A stretch of DNA of 64,000 bases, taken from Nymphaea colorata. Its lineage: Eukaryota > Streptophyta > Magnoliopsida > Nymphaeales > Nymphaeaceae. A model generated the notes under the pieces. It was not told where the DNA came from, did not search any database, and saw nothing but the letters and a program-made list of their open reading frames with translations. Position 1 is the first letter of the stretch; each line of letters opens with the position of its first letter. The position numbers were made by a program, and so were the translations under genes. Location of the stretch: positions 33,203,934 through 33,267,933 of the forward strand of contig NC_045138.2 of NCBI RefSeq assembly GCF_008831285.2, given 5' to 3'. Positions 23,631 to 35,585 of the stretch are shown here, in pieces.

Positions 23631-26600
23631 CATTTATCTCAACTGCACATAACTGACATTTTTAACTTGATGGTACGAACGTTGTCTCATCAAGATCCAT
23701 TTGCAGTTCCCATGTCTCAAGGGACTGCTTCCCCTTTTGTTGTAAAGGGTTCATCACATTTTTCCTACCCAAGTTTTTTCATAGTCAATACCTTTGTCTC
23801 GCACATAAGCTCCTAACACTAACCATTACGCCGATGCATCTAGTTGGCCATGCATTGGCTATCTTTTCAGTTCACCATTTATTTCAAGTGCATGTGCTTG
23901 ACATTTATAACTTGATGGTAGGGACAATACCTCATCAATATCCATATGCAGTTCTCATGTCTCACGGGACTGCTTCCCCTCTTGTTGTACGGGGTTCATC
24001 GTATCTTTCCTACCCAAGCTTTTTCATAGTGAATACTTTTGTCTCACACATAACATACTAAAACTGACCATTATGTCGATGCATTTAGTTGGTCATGCAT
24101 TGGCCACGTCTTTAGTCGGCCATCTATTTCAAGTGCATTTGATTGACGTTTTGAACTTGATAGTACGGACGTCGCCTCACCAAGATCCATATGTAGTTCT
24201 CATCCCACACGGGACTACTTCTCCTTTTGTTGTACAGGGTACACCGCATCTTTCCTACCCTAGTTTATTCATAGTCAATACTTTTGTCTTCAACATAACC
24301 TCCTAAAACTGACCATTATCTCGATGCATCTAGTTGGCCATGCATCGGCTATGTCTTCAAATCGTCATTTATTTCAAATGCATGTGATTGACATTTTTAA
24401 CGTGATGATAGGAACGTTGTCTCATCAAGATCCACTTGCAGTTCCCATGTCTCACGGAACTGCATCCCATTTTGTTGAACAGGGTTCATCACATTTTTCC
24501 TACCTAGGTTTTTTCATAGTCAATACCTTGTTCTCACTAACGATTACGCCGATGGATCTAGTTGGCCATACATCGGCTATGTCTTCAGTTCACCATTTAT
24601 TTAAGTGCATGTGATTGACATTTTTAAATTGATGGTAGGGTCGTTGTCATGCAGTTCCCATGTCTCATGGGACTGCTTCCCACTTGTTGTACGGGGTGCA
24701 TTGTATCTTTCCTACCCAAGTTCTTACATAGTCAATATTTTTGTCTCACACATAACATCCTAAAACAGACCATAATGTCGATGCATCTAGTTGGCCATGC
24801 ATCGGCCATGTCTTCAGTCGGTCATTTTTTTCAAGAGCATTTGATTGACGTCTTGAACTTCATAGTAAGTAGGTCGCCTCACCAAGATCCATATGTAGTT
24901 CCCATGCATCACGGGACTGCTCCCCCTTTTGTTGTACGGGGTACATCGCATCTTTCCTACCTACGTTAGTCATATTCAATACTTTTGCCGCATACACAAC
25001 CACCTAAAAATGACCATTATGCCAATGGATCTAGCTGGCCAAGCATCGACTATGTCTTCAATTCGTCCATTATTTCAAATGCATGTAATTGACATTTTTA
25101 ATGTGATGATAGGAACGTTGTCTCATCAAGATCCACTTGCAGTTCCCATGTCTCACGGAACTGCATCCCATTTTGTTGAACAGGGTTCATCACATTTTTC
25201 CTACACTAGTTTTTTCATAGCCAATACCTTTGTCTCACACATAAGCTCCTAACACTAACCATTACGCCGATGCATCTAGTTGGCCATGCATCGGCTATGT
25301 CTTCAGTTCACCATTTATTTCAAGTGCATGAGATTGACATTTTTAACTTGATGGTAAGGACGTTGTCTCGTCAACATTCATATGCAGTTCCCATGTCTCA
25401 CGGGACTGCTTCTCCTCTTGTTGTACGGGGTTTCATCGTATATTTCCTACCCAAGTTCTTTCATAGTCAATACTTTTGTCTTAGACATAACCTCCTAAAA
25501 TTGACCATTATGCTGATGCATTTAGTTGACTATGCATCGACTATGTCGTCAGTGAGCCATTTATTTTAAGTTCACTTGATTAACATTTTTAACTTGATGG
25601 TGGAGACATTGCCACATCAACATCGTTTAGCAGTTCCTTGGTCACACGGGACTGCTACTCCTCTGGTTGTACGGGTTTCATCGGGATGCCAATGGATCTA
25701 GCTGGCCATGCATCGGCTATGTCTTCAATTCGTCCATTATTTCAAATACATGTGATTGACATTTTTAATGTGATGATAGGAACGTTGTCTCATCAAGATC
25801 CACTTGCAGTTCCCATGTCTCACGGAACTGCATCCCATTTTGTTGAACAGGGTTCATCACATTTTTCCTACACAAGTTTTTTCATAGCCAATACCTTTGT
25901 CTCACACATAAGCTCCTAACACTAACCATTACGCCGATGCATCTAGTTGGCTATACATCGGCTATGTCTTCAGTTCACCATGTATTTCAAGTGCATGTGA
26001 TTGACATTTTTAACTTGATGGTAGGGTCGTTGTCATGCAGTTCCCATGTCTCACGGTACTGCTTCCCTCTTGTTGTACGGGGTTCATCGTATCTTTCCTA
26101 CCCAAGTTCTTTCATAATCAATACTTTTGTCTCACACATAACCTCCTATAATTGACCATTATGCCGATGCATTTAGTTGGCAATGCATCGGCTATGTCGT
26201 CAGTGAGCCACTTATTTCAAGTGCAGTTGATTGACATTTTTAACTTGATGGTGGAGACATTGCCTCAACAACATCATTTAGCAGTTCCTAAGTCACACGG
26301 GACTGCTTCTCCTTTGGTTGTACGGGTTTCATCGTATCATTTGCCCCATCAAGATCCATACGCAGTTCCCATGCCTCATGGGACTACTTCCCCTTTTGTT
26401 GTACGGGGTTCATCGCATCTTTCCTACCCTAGTTTTTTCATAGTCAATACTTTTGTCTCGTACATAACCTCCTAAAACTGATTATTATGGCGATGCATCT
26501 AGTTGGCCATGCATCGGCTATGTCTTCAATCTGTCATTTATTTCAAATGCATGTGATCGACATTTGTAACTTGATGGTAGGGATGTTGCCACATCAATAT

Positions 26601-26912
26601 CAATATGTAGTTCCCATATCCCACCGGACTACTTCCCCTCTTGTTGTACGAGGTTCATCGTATCCATCCTACCCTATCTTTTTCATAGTCAATACTTTTG
26701 CCTCACACATAACCTGTTAAAATTGACCATTATGCCGATGCATTTAGTTGGCCATGCATCGGATATGACGCCAGTCAGCCATTTATTTCAAGTGCACTTG
26801 ATTGACATTTTTAACTTAACGGTGGAGACATTTCCTCAACAAATCGTTTAGTAGTGCCCAGGACTCACGGGACTGCTTCTACTCTGGTTGTACGGGTTTC
26901 ATCGTATCATTT
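23419..26912 (+). repeat. Higher-order repeat unit 1 (~3.5 kb)
   Basis: This runs from the first spacer to the next one. The first ~1 kb (23440-24460) is nearly identical to 26935-27960, with only a handful of substitutions, while neighbouring monomers in one unit differ far more from each other. That is the pattern of a higher-order repeat copied as a block. Confidence 0.8.
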
Positions 26913-29204
26913 GCGCCCGTAATGAGATGATCACACATCATTAACAACTCATCCCTTCAGTACTCCTTAAGTAATAAGTGTCGCTCTCTCTTGCCAAGAC
27001 GATAAGGTGAGATGCACAAGATTGCCAATAATAATCCCAAACAAAGTCTATGTTCGTTCATGTCTATTCGTCAAAAAAGTGTTCGCAGATGCAACATCCG
27101 CTACATAATCACGAGAACCAAATAGCCATTTATCTCAACTGCACATAACTGACATTTTTAACTTGATGGTACGAACGTTGTCTCATCAAGATCCATTTGC
27201 AGTTCCCATGTCTCACGGGACTGCTTCCTCTTTTGTTGTAAAGGGTTCATCACATTTTTCCTACCCAAGTTTTTTCATAGTCAATACCTTTGTCTCGCAC
27301 ATAAGCTCCTAACACTAACCATTAAGCCGATGCATCTAGTTGGCCATGCATTGGCTATCTTTTCAGTTCACCATTTATTTCAAGTGCATGTGCTTGACAT
27401 TTATAACTTGATGGTAGGGACAATACCTCATCAATATCCATATGCAGTTCTCATGTCTCACGGGACTGCTTCCCCTCTTGTTGTACGGGGTTCATCGTAT
27501 CTTTCCTACCCAAGTTTTTTCATAGTGAATACTTTTGTCTCACACGTAACATACTAAAACTGACCATTATGTCGATGCATCTAGTTGGTCATGCATCGGC
27601 CACGTCTTTAGTCGGCCATCTATTTCAAGTGCATTTGATTGACGTTTTGAACTTGATAGTACGGACGTCGCCTCACCAAGATCCATATGTAGTTCTGATC
27701 CCACACGGGACTGCTTCCCCTTTTGTTGTACAGGGTACACCGCATCTTTCCTACCCTAGTTTATTCATAGTCAATACTTTTGGCTTCAACATAACCTCCT
27801 AAAACTGACCATTATCTTGATGCATCTAGTTGGCCATGCATCGGCTATGTCTTCAAATCGTCATTTATTTCAAATGCATGTGATTGACATTTTTAACGTG
27901 ATGATAGGAACGTTGTCTCATCAAGATCCACTTGCAGTTCCCATGTCTCACGGAACTGCATCCCATTTTGTTGAACAGGGTTCATCACATTTTTCCTACC
28001 CAGGTTTTTTCATAGTCAATACCTTTGTCTCACACATAAGCTCCTAACACTAACCATTACGCCGATGCATCTAGTTGGCCATACATAGGCTATGTCTTCA
28101 GTTCACTATTTATTTCAAGTGCATGTGATTGACATTTTTAACTTGATGGTAGGGTCGTTGTCATGCAGTTCCCATGTCTCACGGGACTGCTTCCCACTTG
28201 TTGTAAGGGGTTCATCGTATCTTTCCTACCCAAGTTCTTTCATAGTCAATACTTTTGTCGCACACATAACATCCTAAAACAGACCATAATGTCGATGCAT
28301 CTAGTTGGCCATGCATCGGCCATGTCTTCAGTCGGCCATTTTTTTCAAGTGCATTTGATTGACGTCTTGAACTTGATAGTAAGTACGTCGCCCCACCAAG
28401 ATCCATATGTAGTTCTCATCCCTCACGGGACTGCTTCCCCTTTTGTTGTACAGTGTACACCGCATCTTTCCTACCCTAGTTTATTCATAGTCAATACTTT
28501 TGTCTTCTACATAACCTCCTAAAACTGACCATTATCTCGATGCATCTAGTTGGCCATGCATCGGCTATGTCTTCAAATCGTCATTTATTTCAAATGCATG
28601 TGATTGACATTTTTAATGTGATGATAGGAACGTTGTCTCATCAAGATCCACTTGCAGTTCCCATGTCTCACGGAACTGCATCCCATTTTGTTGAACAGGG
28701 TTCATCGCATCTTTCCTACCCTAGTTTTTTCATAGTCTATACTTTTGTCTTGTACATAACCTCCTAAAACTGACCATTATGCCGATTCATCTAGTTGGCC
28801 ATGTATCGGCTATGTCTTCAATCCGTCATTTATTTCAAATGCATGTGATTGACATTTTTAACTTGATGGTAGGGACGTTGCCTCATCAATATCAATATAT
28901 AGTTCTCATGTCTCACTGGACTGCTTCCCCTCTTATTGTACGGGGTTCATCGTATCCATCCTACCCTAACTTTTTCATAGTCAATACCTTTGTCTCACAC
29001 ATAACCTCCTAAAATTGACCATTATGCCGATGCATTTAGTTCGCCATGCATCAGATATGTCGTCAGTCAGTCATTTATTTCAAGTGCACTTGATTGACAT
29101 TTTTAACTTGATGGTGAAGACATTTCCTCAACAACATCGTTTAGCAATTCCCAGGTCTCACGGGACTGCTTCTCCTCTGGTTGTACGGGTTTCATCGTAT
29201 CATT
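26913..29204 (+). repeat. Higher-order repeat unit 2 (~2.3 kb)
   Basis: This begins with the second spacer copy. It resembles unit 1 but is about 1.2 kb shorter, having lost several internal monomers. Confidence 0.8.
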
Positions 29205-29418
29205 TGCGCCCGTAATGAGATGATCACAGATCATTAACAACTCATCCCTTCAATACTCCTTAAGTTATAAGTGCCGCTCTCTCTTGCCAAGACGATAAGG
29301 CGAGTTGTACAAGATTGTCAATAATAATCCCAAACAAAGTCTATGTTCGTTCATGTCTATTCGTCAAAAATGTGCTTGCAGATGCAACATCCGCTACTTA
29401 ATCATGAGAACCAAACAA
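29205..29418 (+). repeat. Non-satellite spacer in the array, copy 3
   Basis: Third copy of the ~210-bp spacer. It is more diverged than the first two (for example CGAGTTGTACAAGATTGTC in place of TGAGATGCACAAGATTGCC). Confidence 0.9.
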
Positions 29419-30150
29419 CCATTTATCTCAATTGCACATAGCTGACATTTTAAACTTGATGGTGGGGACGTTGTCTCATCAAGATCCTTTTGCAGTTCTC
29501 ATTGTCTCACGGAACTGCTTCCCCTTTTGTTGTACCGGGTTCATCACATTTTTCCTACCCAAGTTTTTTCATAGTCAATACCTTTGTCTCACACATGAAC
29601 TCATAACACTAACCATTACGCCGATGCATCTAGTTGGCCATGCATCGGCTATGTCTTGAGTTCACCATTTATTTAATGTGCCTGACATTTTTAACTTGAT
29701 GGTAAGGACGCTGCCTCATCAATATCCATATGCAGTTCCCATGTCTCACGAGACTGCTTCCCCTCTTGTTGTACGGGGTTTATTGTATCTTTCCTACTCA
29801 AGTTTTTTCATAGTGAATACTTTTGTCTCACACATGACATCCTAAAACTGACCATTATGTCGATGCATCTAGTTGGCCATGCATCGGCCATGTCTTCAGT
29901 CGGCCATTTATTTCAAGTGTATTTGATTGACCTTTTGAACTTGATAGTAGGGACGTCGCCTCACCAAGATCCATATGTAGTTCCCATGCCTCACGGGACT
30001 GCTTCCCCTTTGTTGTACGGCGTACATTGCATCTTTCCTACCCCCATTTATTCATAGTCAATACTTTTGTCTCGTACATAACCTCCTAAAACTGACCATT
30101 ATGCCGATGCATCTAGTTGGTCATGCATCGGCTATGTTTATTCATCACTG

Positions 30151-30842
30151 TTCATCATTGTTCGTAAATATATTACTAAAGTTTGCATTATACATGTGTA
30201 TGCATTATTATGCACATCGTGTAATATATTTGTCTTATAATGAACCGAAATTATTATTTTGTACACATGAACATATGATTTATCCAAGAAACAAAGTTGT
30301 CAAAGTCAGGCTGAATGATTGAGTCGACCCAACAAGTCGCAGACTCACAAATCAATTCACCACGATTCGAATCCCGAGTCACTGGGTTTTAAAAACTTGT
30401 GTTTGACATCATACTCCTTTCGACTCCTCAAGCCCATTACTGCTTTATCATGCATTTAATTTACATCTACCACGAGGAAACCACCTCTAACAGCATCTCC
30501 ACATCTAGGATTGACTTGGGAGCCTTCCCGCTTTCCTCCATGCTAATACGTCTAACCTACATCCTTAATATTGAGAGAAACTAGGTGTGAAAGTTAACTA
30601 TTCTCATCATGTTTTTACACTTTCCCAGCCTTGCGCAGTTTCGATTGTCATTTCTGTAGTCTCACGTGTAAGATCTTGAAAATGGCTTTTGTACCAATGC
30701 TTGTAGTTGGCCATGTGAGAAACTCGGCATTGGAACCTTCTCATTATCCTCAACAATAGTAGGTAATGCCATTTATAACTTGTTTTAAGTTGGAAATTTT
30801 TAGTGGTGAAGATTTGATATTTTCATGCTTATGGTGCAATAG
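30151..30842. other. Gap between satellite and SNF2 exons
   Basis: No gene was recognised. A tRNA-like box B phrase (GATTCGAATCC) at about 30364-30374 may mark an old SINE. A short satellite-like phrase (CTTGTAGTTGGCCATG) occurs at about 30700. Confidence 0.5.
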
Positions 30843-31202
30843 GTATTGAAAAAGATATGTGATCATCCGTCTCTGTTGACTCAAAGGGCAACAGATGATG
30901 TGTTGGAAGGGATGGACAAGATGCTTGATGGCGACGATCATGCTCTCATGGAAAAGATGGTGATGGATGTTACGAGAATCTCTTCGGAAGATGCACCAAG
31001 ACAGTTGGGCAATGTTTCATGCAAAATAAATTTTCTGATGTCTTTGCTGGTACGTGCTTCTGGCAATGCTTGTCTCTGCTGGTTCCTTTTCCTTGCAAAT
31101 GTTGAACTTGTTCTGCTAATCACCATGCAGGAAAATTTGGTTGCAGAAGATCATAATGTCCTTGTGTTTTCTCAGACACGGAAGATGTTAGACATCATTC
31201 AG
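30843..31202 (+). pseudogene. SNF2-family chromatin remodeler fragment (CHR24/ERCC6-like), two exons
   Basis: Exon one (30843-31049, 69 codons) runs from an acceptor CAATAG to a donor CTG/GTACGT and begins VLKKICDHPSLLTQRA. Exon two (31131-31202, 24 codons) follows an acceptor CCATGCAG and ends at CAG/GTATGG. It reads ENLVAEDHNVLVFSQTRKML. The LKKICDHP..LL segment followed by VLVFSQ is the start of the SNF2 helicase C-terminal lobe, as in the ERCC6-like/CHR24 subfamily. Both exons are in phase with no stop. The preceding ATPase lobe and the following helicase motifs (DGTT, QVGG, RAYRIGQ-type) are absent from the window. It is a two-exon island, probably truncated or captured, and could be part of a gene broken by the satellite. 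Confidence 0.8.
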
Positions 31203-32199
31203 GTATGGTTTGGCATTGTTTAGAACATGATTTATGCCTATGCCTGGGATTGATCTGTTTGCAAGTTGAACTAATCGATCTATTTAGGCCGTTGCTTGAA
31301 TTCAATTAATGAGGTCTTAAACAACTTTTTACCAGCAGGCAAAAAGTTGATTGCCAGCCCAATTTATAAACCCTGGGTCCAAGTCTTATCCATTTCTCCA
31401 TTTAGTTCAAGTCTTCTAAAACACTGTCAATTGCACTATACTCCTGGCTGGGAAGCCATTTTAGCTGTCAAGCTAAAGGAGGTCAAGGATTTGATGATAT
31501 GTCTCATGGCATATTAAGGTAGCAAAAATGTTCTTTAGGTTGTGAATACAAGGAGTAGAAGAGAAAAATCGGGCAAAAGAAATTGCATGAAAAAGTGAAG
31601 GGGACTTATGTATGATGTTTCAGTGAAAGAATCTTGTTCATAGAATGAGGATTTCATTCTGGAGCAAATAGAACAAAATTGGACAAATTCATGCAAGTTT
31701 AATTGGAATAGCGAAAAAAGCTGGAGGTTTATGGATTGGGAAGGGGTGCAACATTTTCTAGATTTCACCACAAAACGTTAGAATGATTATGCTATCTGGG
31801 GTTGTAGGTTTTGAATTAGGAATCATACCCTGTCTACCAAACCCTTTTTTATGCTTGTGCTGGTTTTTCACAACACTTTTAAAACTGCAATGCATAAGAC
31901 ACTGAGTTTCCGCATGAGTATGTCTCATTCACTGTTCAAATGAGTGTCAATATTTGCTCCAACTAATCTCCAATTTTATCCATCCTTTTGCACCAATAAC
32001 GCAATGATGATACCTCACATATTCCTCATTGATTGCTCCCAAAGACATCCATGGCGCTCTCTCCTGCATAGATGATGAGGCAGGATGTGTAAAATTGTTA
32101 TTAAGTCTCAAACAAAGTTGATGCTTCTTCATTGCTTTTCATCATGAATGTGCCCCAGATGCTGCATCTACCATTTGTCTATGCTTATGAGTTAACTTA
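31203..32199. other. Unrecognised stretch after SNF2 exons
   Basis: The next SNF2 exon was sought here and not found. The DNA is AT-rich with no clear coding or repeat signature. Confidence 0.5.
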
Positions 32200-32350
32200 T
32201 CATAATAATATTCCATCAACTGCTATTTTGGATTTTGATTGTGGGGACATTGCCACATAAGATCCTTGAGTGGTTCCCACATCTCAAGGGATTACTCCCC
32301 AGTCCCCCTCTTCTTGTACATCATTGGTTGTAGTTTTTCCATATTGGTTC
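32200..32350 (+). repeat. Lone diverged satellite monomer
   Basis: The order of phrases matches the satellite (GTGGGGACATTGCCACATAAGATCC, then TGGTTCCCACATCTCA, GGGATTACTCCCC, CTTCTTGTACAT) with many substitutions. It lies about 2 kb beyond the array, on the far side of the SNF2 exons, in the same orientation. Confidence 0.65.
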
Positions 32351-32894
32351 ATTTTACCTATGGCAAAATCTTGTTTCAAAAACTCTTTATGCATCTCCAT
32401 ATAGTAATTAAAACATTACCCAAGGATTTCTTACTCGTGTTCTGCCTTATCTTTCAATGAAAAGGAAAAATCTAAAATACAATATGAATGCTGATGCTAG
32501 AGGGATATTCATAAAGGCAACAAATGTTGCAGCTGAGTAATATATCTGAAAACTAAAAAACCCATTTATGAAGAGCTGTTATAATTTGCCTATACAACGG
32601 AAGCTATGGATGTAAAAATATTGTCATATGGATGGCAATAAGAAGCAGTACAGAATTTTACAACAATCAACAGTATTTTCAAGCATGGAATAGAGATAAC
32701 CGCTAGATCAGCAACAAACAAGCCACAACTACGCAAAACATTTGCAAATAAAAGGAGGCAGTCTAAGATGATCATCAATCAGATAAATGACAACATGGTT
32801 CTCCAAACAAAGCACAGAATGGACACAGGATAAATGTGAAGGACCTTCAGCAGCCTACTATAGAATATTACTTCACCTTGGAAAAGAAAACCTC

Positions 32895-33390
32895 ATGTAG
32901 CACATGTACCTTTCCAAACCTCTCAAGAATGATAGATATATCCCCGTTTTCCAGTGCACTAAGGCCCCATGACTACATACCACTGCTTACCGACGAGTGG
33001 CTCTATGACCTATTATATACAAGTGCTCCATTTAATTTGACTAGATTGTTTTGCAAAAAACCAATTATCTTATGATATATATAGAGAGAAAATTCCTGAC
33101 CTCCCCACCACACTGTGATCTTGGTAATCTTGATGTAGATGATTCCTTCTTCACAGCAAGACCAGCCTCTTCGAGATCTGCCCACAATTTGTTGAAAGCT
33201 TCAAACAATCAAGTCCACTGAAATAACAAAGTAGGAGTCTCAGGCATCCGTAAGATCAATTCCATCCTTGTTAATGACATTTAGTATTGGGATGCCCAAT
33301 TTTCTTGCAAGACCATAATCATTATGATCATGTACAGGGTTTATCTTCAGCAGTCCAGTTCCAAATTATTTGTCAACATATGGCCTCAGA
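32895..33390 (-). pseudogene. Valyl-tRNA synthetase fragment, decayed
   Basis: On the minus strand three segments occur in the order seen in valine-tRNA ligases. (1) 33243-33390 reads YVDK-stop-FGTGLLKINP, then HDHNDYGLARKLGIPILNV and NKDG. The family has YVDKEFGTGALKISPGHD here, so the stop replaces Glu. (2) 33142-33200 reads FNKLWADLEEAGLAVKKEG. (3) About 32900-32970 reads ALENGDISIILERFGK, matching the family's ENGELTIIPERFEK. The segments are in different frames with lost sequence between them. This part of the enzyme includes the editing domain and the lead into the second half of the catalytic domain. The N-terminal HIGH and C-terminal KMSKS motifs are absent. It is a dead fragment. Confidence 0.75.
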
Positions 33391-33583
33391 GGATTTCAGC
33401 AAATTAATTTTTCATGTATATTAAACAATTTAAAGACAAACTATCTTGCAAAAGTAGGATGTAGATGCACAGGTAACAAACAGCTATAGGATATGCAATA
33501 AGAGCAATAAAGGCATCTATCTACTTCAGAAGCATCCAATCCTTCAAAATACTAAAAGAACAAAAACTAATTTGAAGGGGTAC

Positions 33584-33673
33584 CATTGAATCCCTTGACT
33601 GCCGCTTGGATGACATCTTTCGTGTGATTCTCATAAACGCTCAAGTTCGTGCAAGTCTCGTCGAACACGCAAT
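33584..33673 (-). pseudogene. Kinesin-7 (CENP-E-like) motor-domain exon, isolated
   Basis: On the minus strand a 90-bp exon is framed by an acceptor GTGCAG and a donor AATG/GTACCC. It encodes CVFDETCTNLSVYENHTKDV and then IQAAVKGFNG. This matches the kinesin motor segment (D-H-V-F-D...VYE..TK.I..AA..GFNGT) that directly precedes the FAYGQT..GKT P-loop, and the phase of both boundaries fits. The P-loop exon and all other motor or tail exons are missing. It lies ~190 bp upstream of the valyl-tRNA synthetase remnant in the same orientation. Subfamily assignment rests on this exon alone. Confidence 0.7.
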
Positions 33674-35585
33674 CTGCACAGTCAGACCAAGAGCCCCGTT
33701 CAGCGTTTTTGCACTGTAAGAGGGAACCGCAGAGAAGAGAAGAACCTGCAGGACGGGAGGGAAAAGGAGTTTACCCAAAGCGAAGGAGACGGACCGATCG
33801 ATCGATCACTAAATAGTGAAATCGCGAATCGATGGATCGACGAGCGAGGGACGAGGCCGATCGAACTCTTCTCCACTTCGCTACTATGTCTATCGTCCTT
33901 TTAGATGCCCCCCCCCCTTCCAAGCAATGAACATAGCGATCGACCTGCATTGGTCTTGTGGGTTAAAATTTTTCTCAAGCCCTAATGAGAGCGCAGAAAC
34001 GCTGAAAGAGCGAGGGAGGAGGAAGGAAACTCACCAGCCGAAGGATGATGGATAGGAGCTGCTGCTCGTAATTTGGAAGGATGAACAGCAGCAACCCACC
34101 GATGCAATATGCAGCCTCCTCCATCGTCGCGCCATCGAGGATCCAGCCTCCTCCATCGTCGCGCCATCTAGGATCCAGCCTCCTCCCATCGAGAGAGAAG
34201 GAGAGGGTGTGCTTTCTTTCCCCGGAACTCGGCGGGAAAAGGAAAGCCCTCGTAACAGAATGGCGGTTGAGAAGTGTTTCTTGAACTTCTTGATTTATTG
34301 CGACCCCTTTTCATTCTAACTTTGGAAAAATTATAAAGAGGCGCCCACAGCCGCTCAACTTTTCAAACACCACAATGATACCCCCCAAATTTTGCACGAA
34401 GTCACAAACACTTAAAATAACAGAAAAAATAATAAAAATGCCACTTATCATTTTTTTCTAAAAATTTAACATAAAAATGAGAAGGTGATCAAAAAATTTT
34501 AAAAATTTAAATTTTATTTCGGGTACTGTATGATATTTCATGCTCATCAAACGTGCCCCTTAAGTTATTGCTAGTAATCCTTGTTGGTTGAATAAGTGTG
34601 TATCAGCCGATTCCCTCCATTTTTTATTTTTAAATCAGTTTAAAATATTTTAAACTATTTTTTAATTTAAATAAGAAGTTAGCCCCTCTTGTATTTTATA
34701 ATTTAAATAAGAAATTATGTTTGATTTTGTGTATGAATAGAGTTCATGTCTGCAAATGTACTAACCAAATTTGCCCTAATTAAGAGACTATTTAATAAGA
34801 AGAAACATGTGTTTTTGAATTATATGGTGTGAAAATGCTACGCTTTTTTTGCGTGATTATGGATATTATTTTGTAACCAAACAATCAAAGCTTAGCTATA
34901 ATCATTCTATATTTTCTGAAACAATAAGCAGCGTTCTTTTTTTTCCTTTAGTTGAAGGAGAGAGAAATTGGGGATGTTGAGCGCTGGGTCCGAGATGCAG
35001 ACTCCGTTGAAGCACGCTTGGAGACTGAGAATTGTTTGTTTGACCGGATCGAATATGGGTCCGGTTGACCAGGTCAGGCTCGGGCAGCACTTCCTTGTTC
35101 CCTCTTCGATCAAACTCGCTTAGACCCTAAAATTTTGACCAAAACGATGGTCAGTAGTCCACATACTCTGTCGCTGAGTAAAATTTCCTCTATGCCCAAG
35201 ATCTCCTAAACAAACTGCTGAGATGCCATTCCCTTTCTCAGGACCGAAGAACAGATTACCAAATTCTCAAGTTGGTTTATTATTTTCTTTTATTTTTCTA
35301 TAATCGGTTTAATTTGGTGCAAACAGATAAGGCAGTAATTTTTTTTTTTTTGAAATGGTTTCTGTGAAGATAAATGAAACACCGTTAGATGGTAAAGATT
35401 AAGGGACATGTTATTTTATTGATATTGGATCTGGTTACATCAACCAGACATTGGGAACTCAAGAGATGCATAGCAAAACCAAGAGGTGCTTGGGTGGTTG
35501 TTTGGCAATAATAACGGTATGACACACTGTGCCTCAAGATAATCATTGACAAGAATCTTATGTGCAGAAAATATACATTATACAT
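33674..35585. other. Non-coding region, GC-rich then AT-rich
   Basis: 33700-34290 is relatively GC-rich and promoter-like, with a run of about ten C near 33908. It contains a 32-bp direct repeat starting CCTCCTCCATCGTCGCGCC at 34115 and 34147. From 34300 to 34900 it is strongly AT-rich. No gene was recognised in about 1.9 kb. Confidence 0.5.
34115..34179 (+). repeat. 32-bp tandem duplication
   Basis: The unit CCTCCTCCATCGTCGCGCC...GGATCCAG occurs twice, 32 bp apart, with one substitution, and a third copy starts and diverges at 34179. Confidence 0.85.

Larger units (their letters stand above)
20985..30150 (+). repeat. Tandem satellite array, ~240-bp monomer
   Basis: About 9.2 kb made of some three dozen head-to-tail units with a period near 240-246 bp. 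Each unit is recognisable by GATGCATCTAGTTGGCCATG, then TTGATTGACATTTTTAACTT, CACGGGACTGCTTCCCC and TCATAGTCAATAC. Successive starts near 21921, 22168, 22419 and 22669 show the spacing. Most monomers are open in the same plus-strand frame for about 75 codons (MHLVGHASAMSS... to ...FIVNTFVSHIT) and close with one or more stops before the next ATG. The array is therefore not one long protein gene. Several monomers are truncated or are hybrids joined at CATTTGCC(T/C)CATCAAGAT (22838, 26338). Confidence 0.95.

Noticed and set aside
20985-30150. Satellite array as one large repeat-protein gene
   Set aside because: Nearly every monomer junction contains stop codons in the shared frame, and several monomers are truncated or frame-shifted.
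20985-30150. Satellite array as a CRISPR-like array
   Set aside because: The units are fully similar along their length with no short constant repeat and unique spacers, and the host is a plant.
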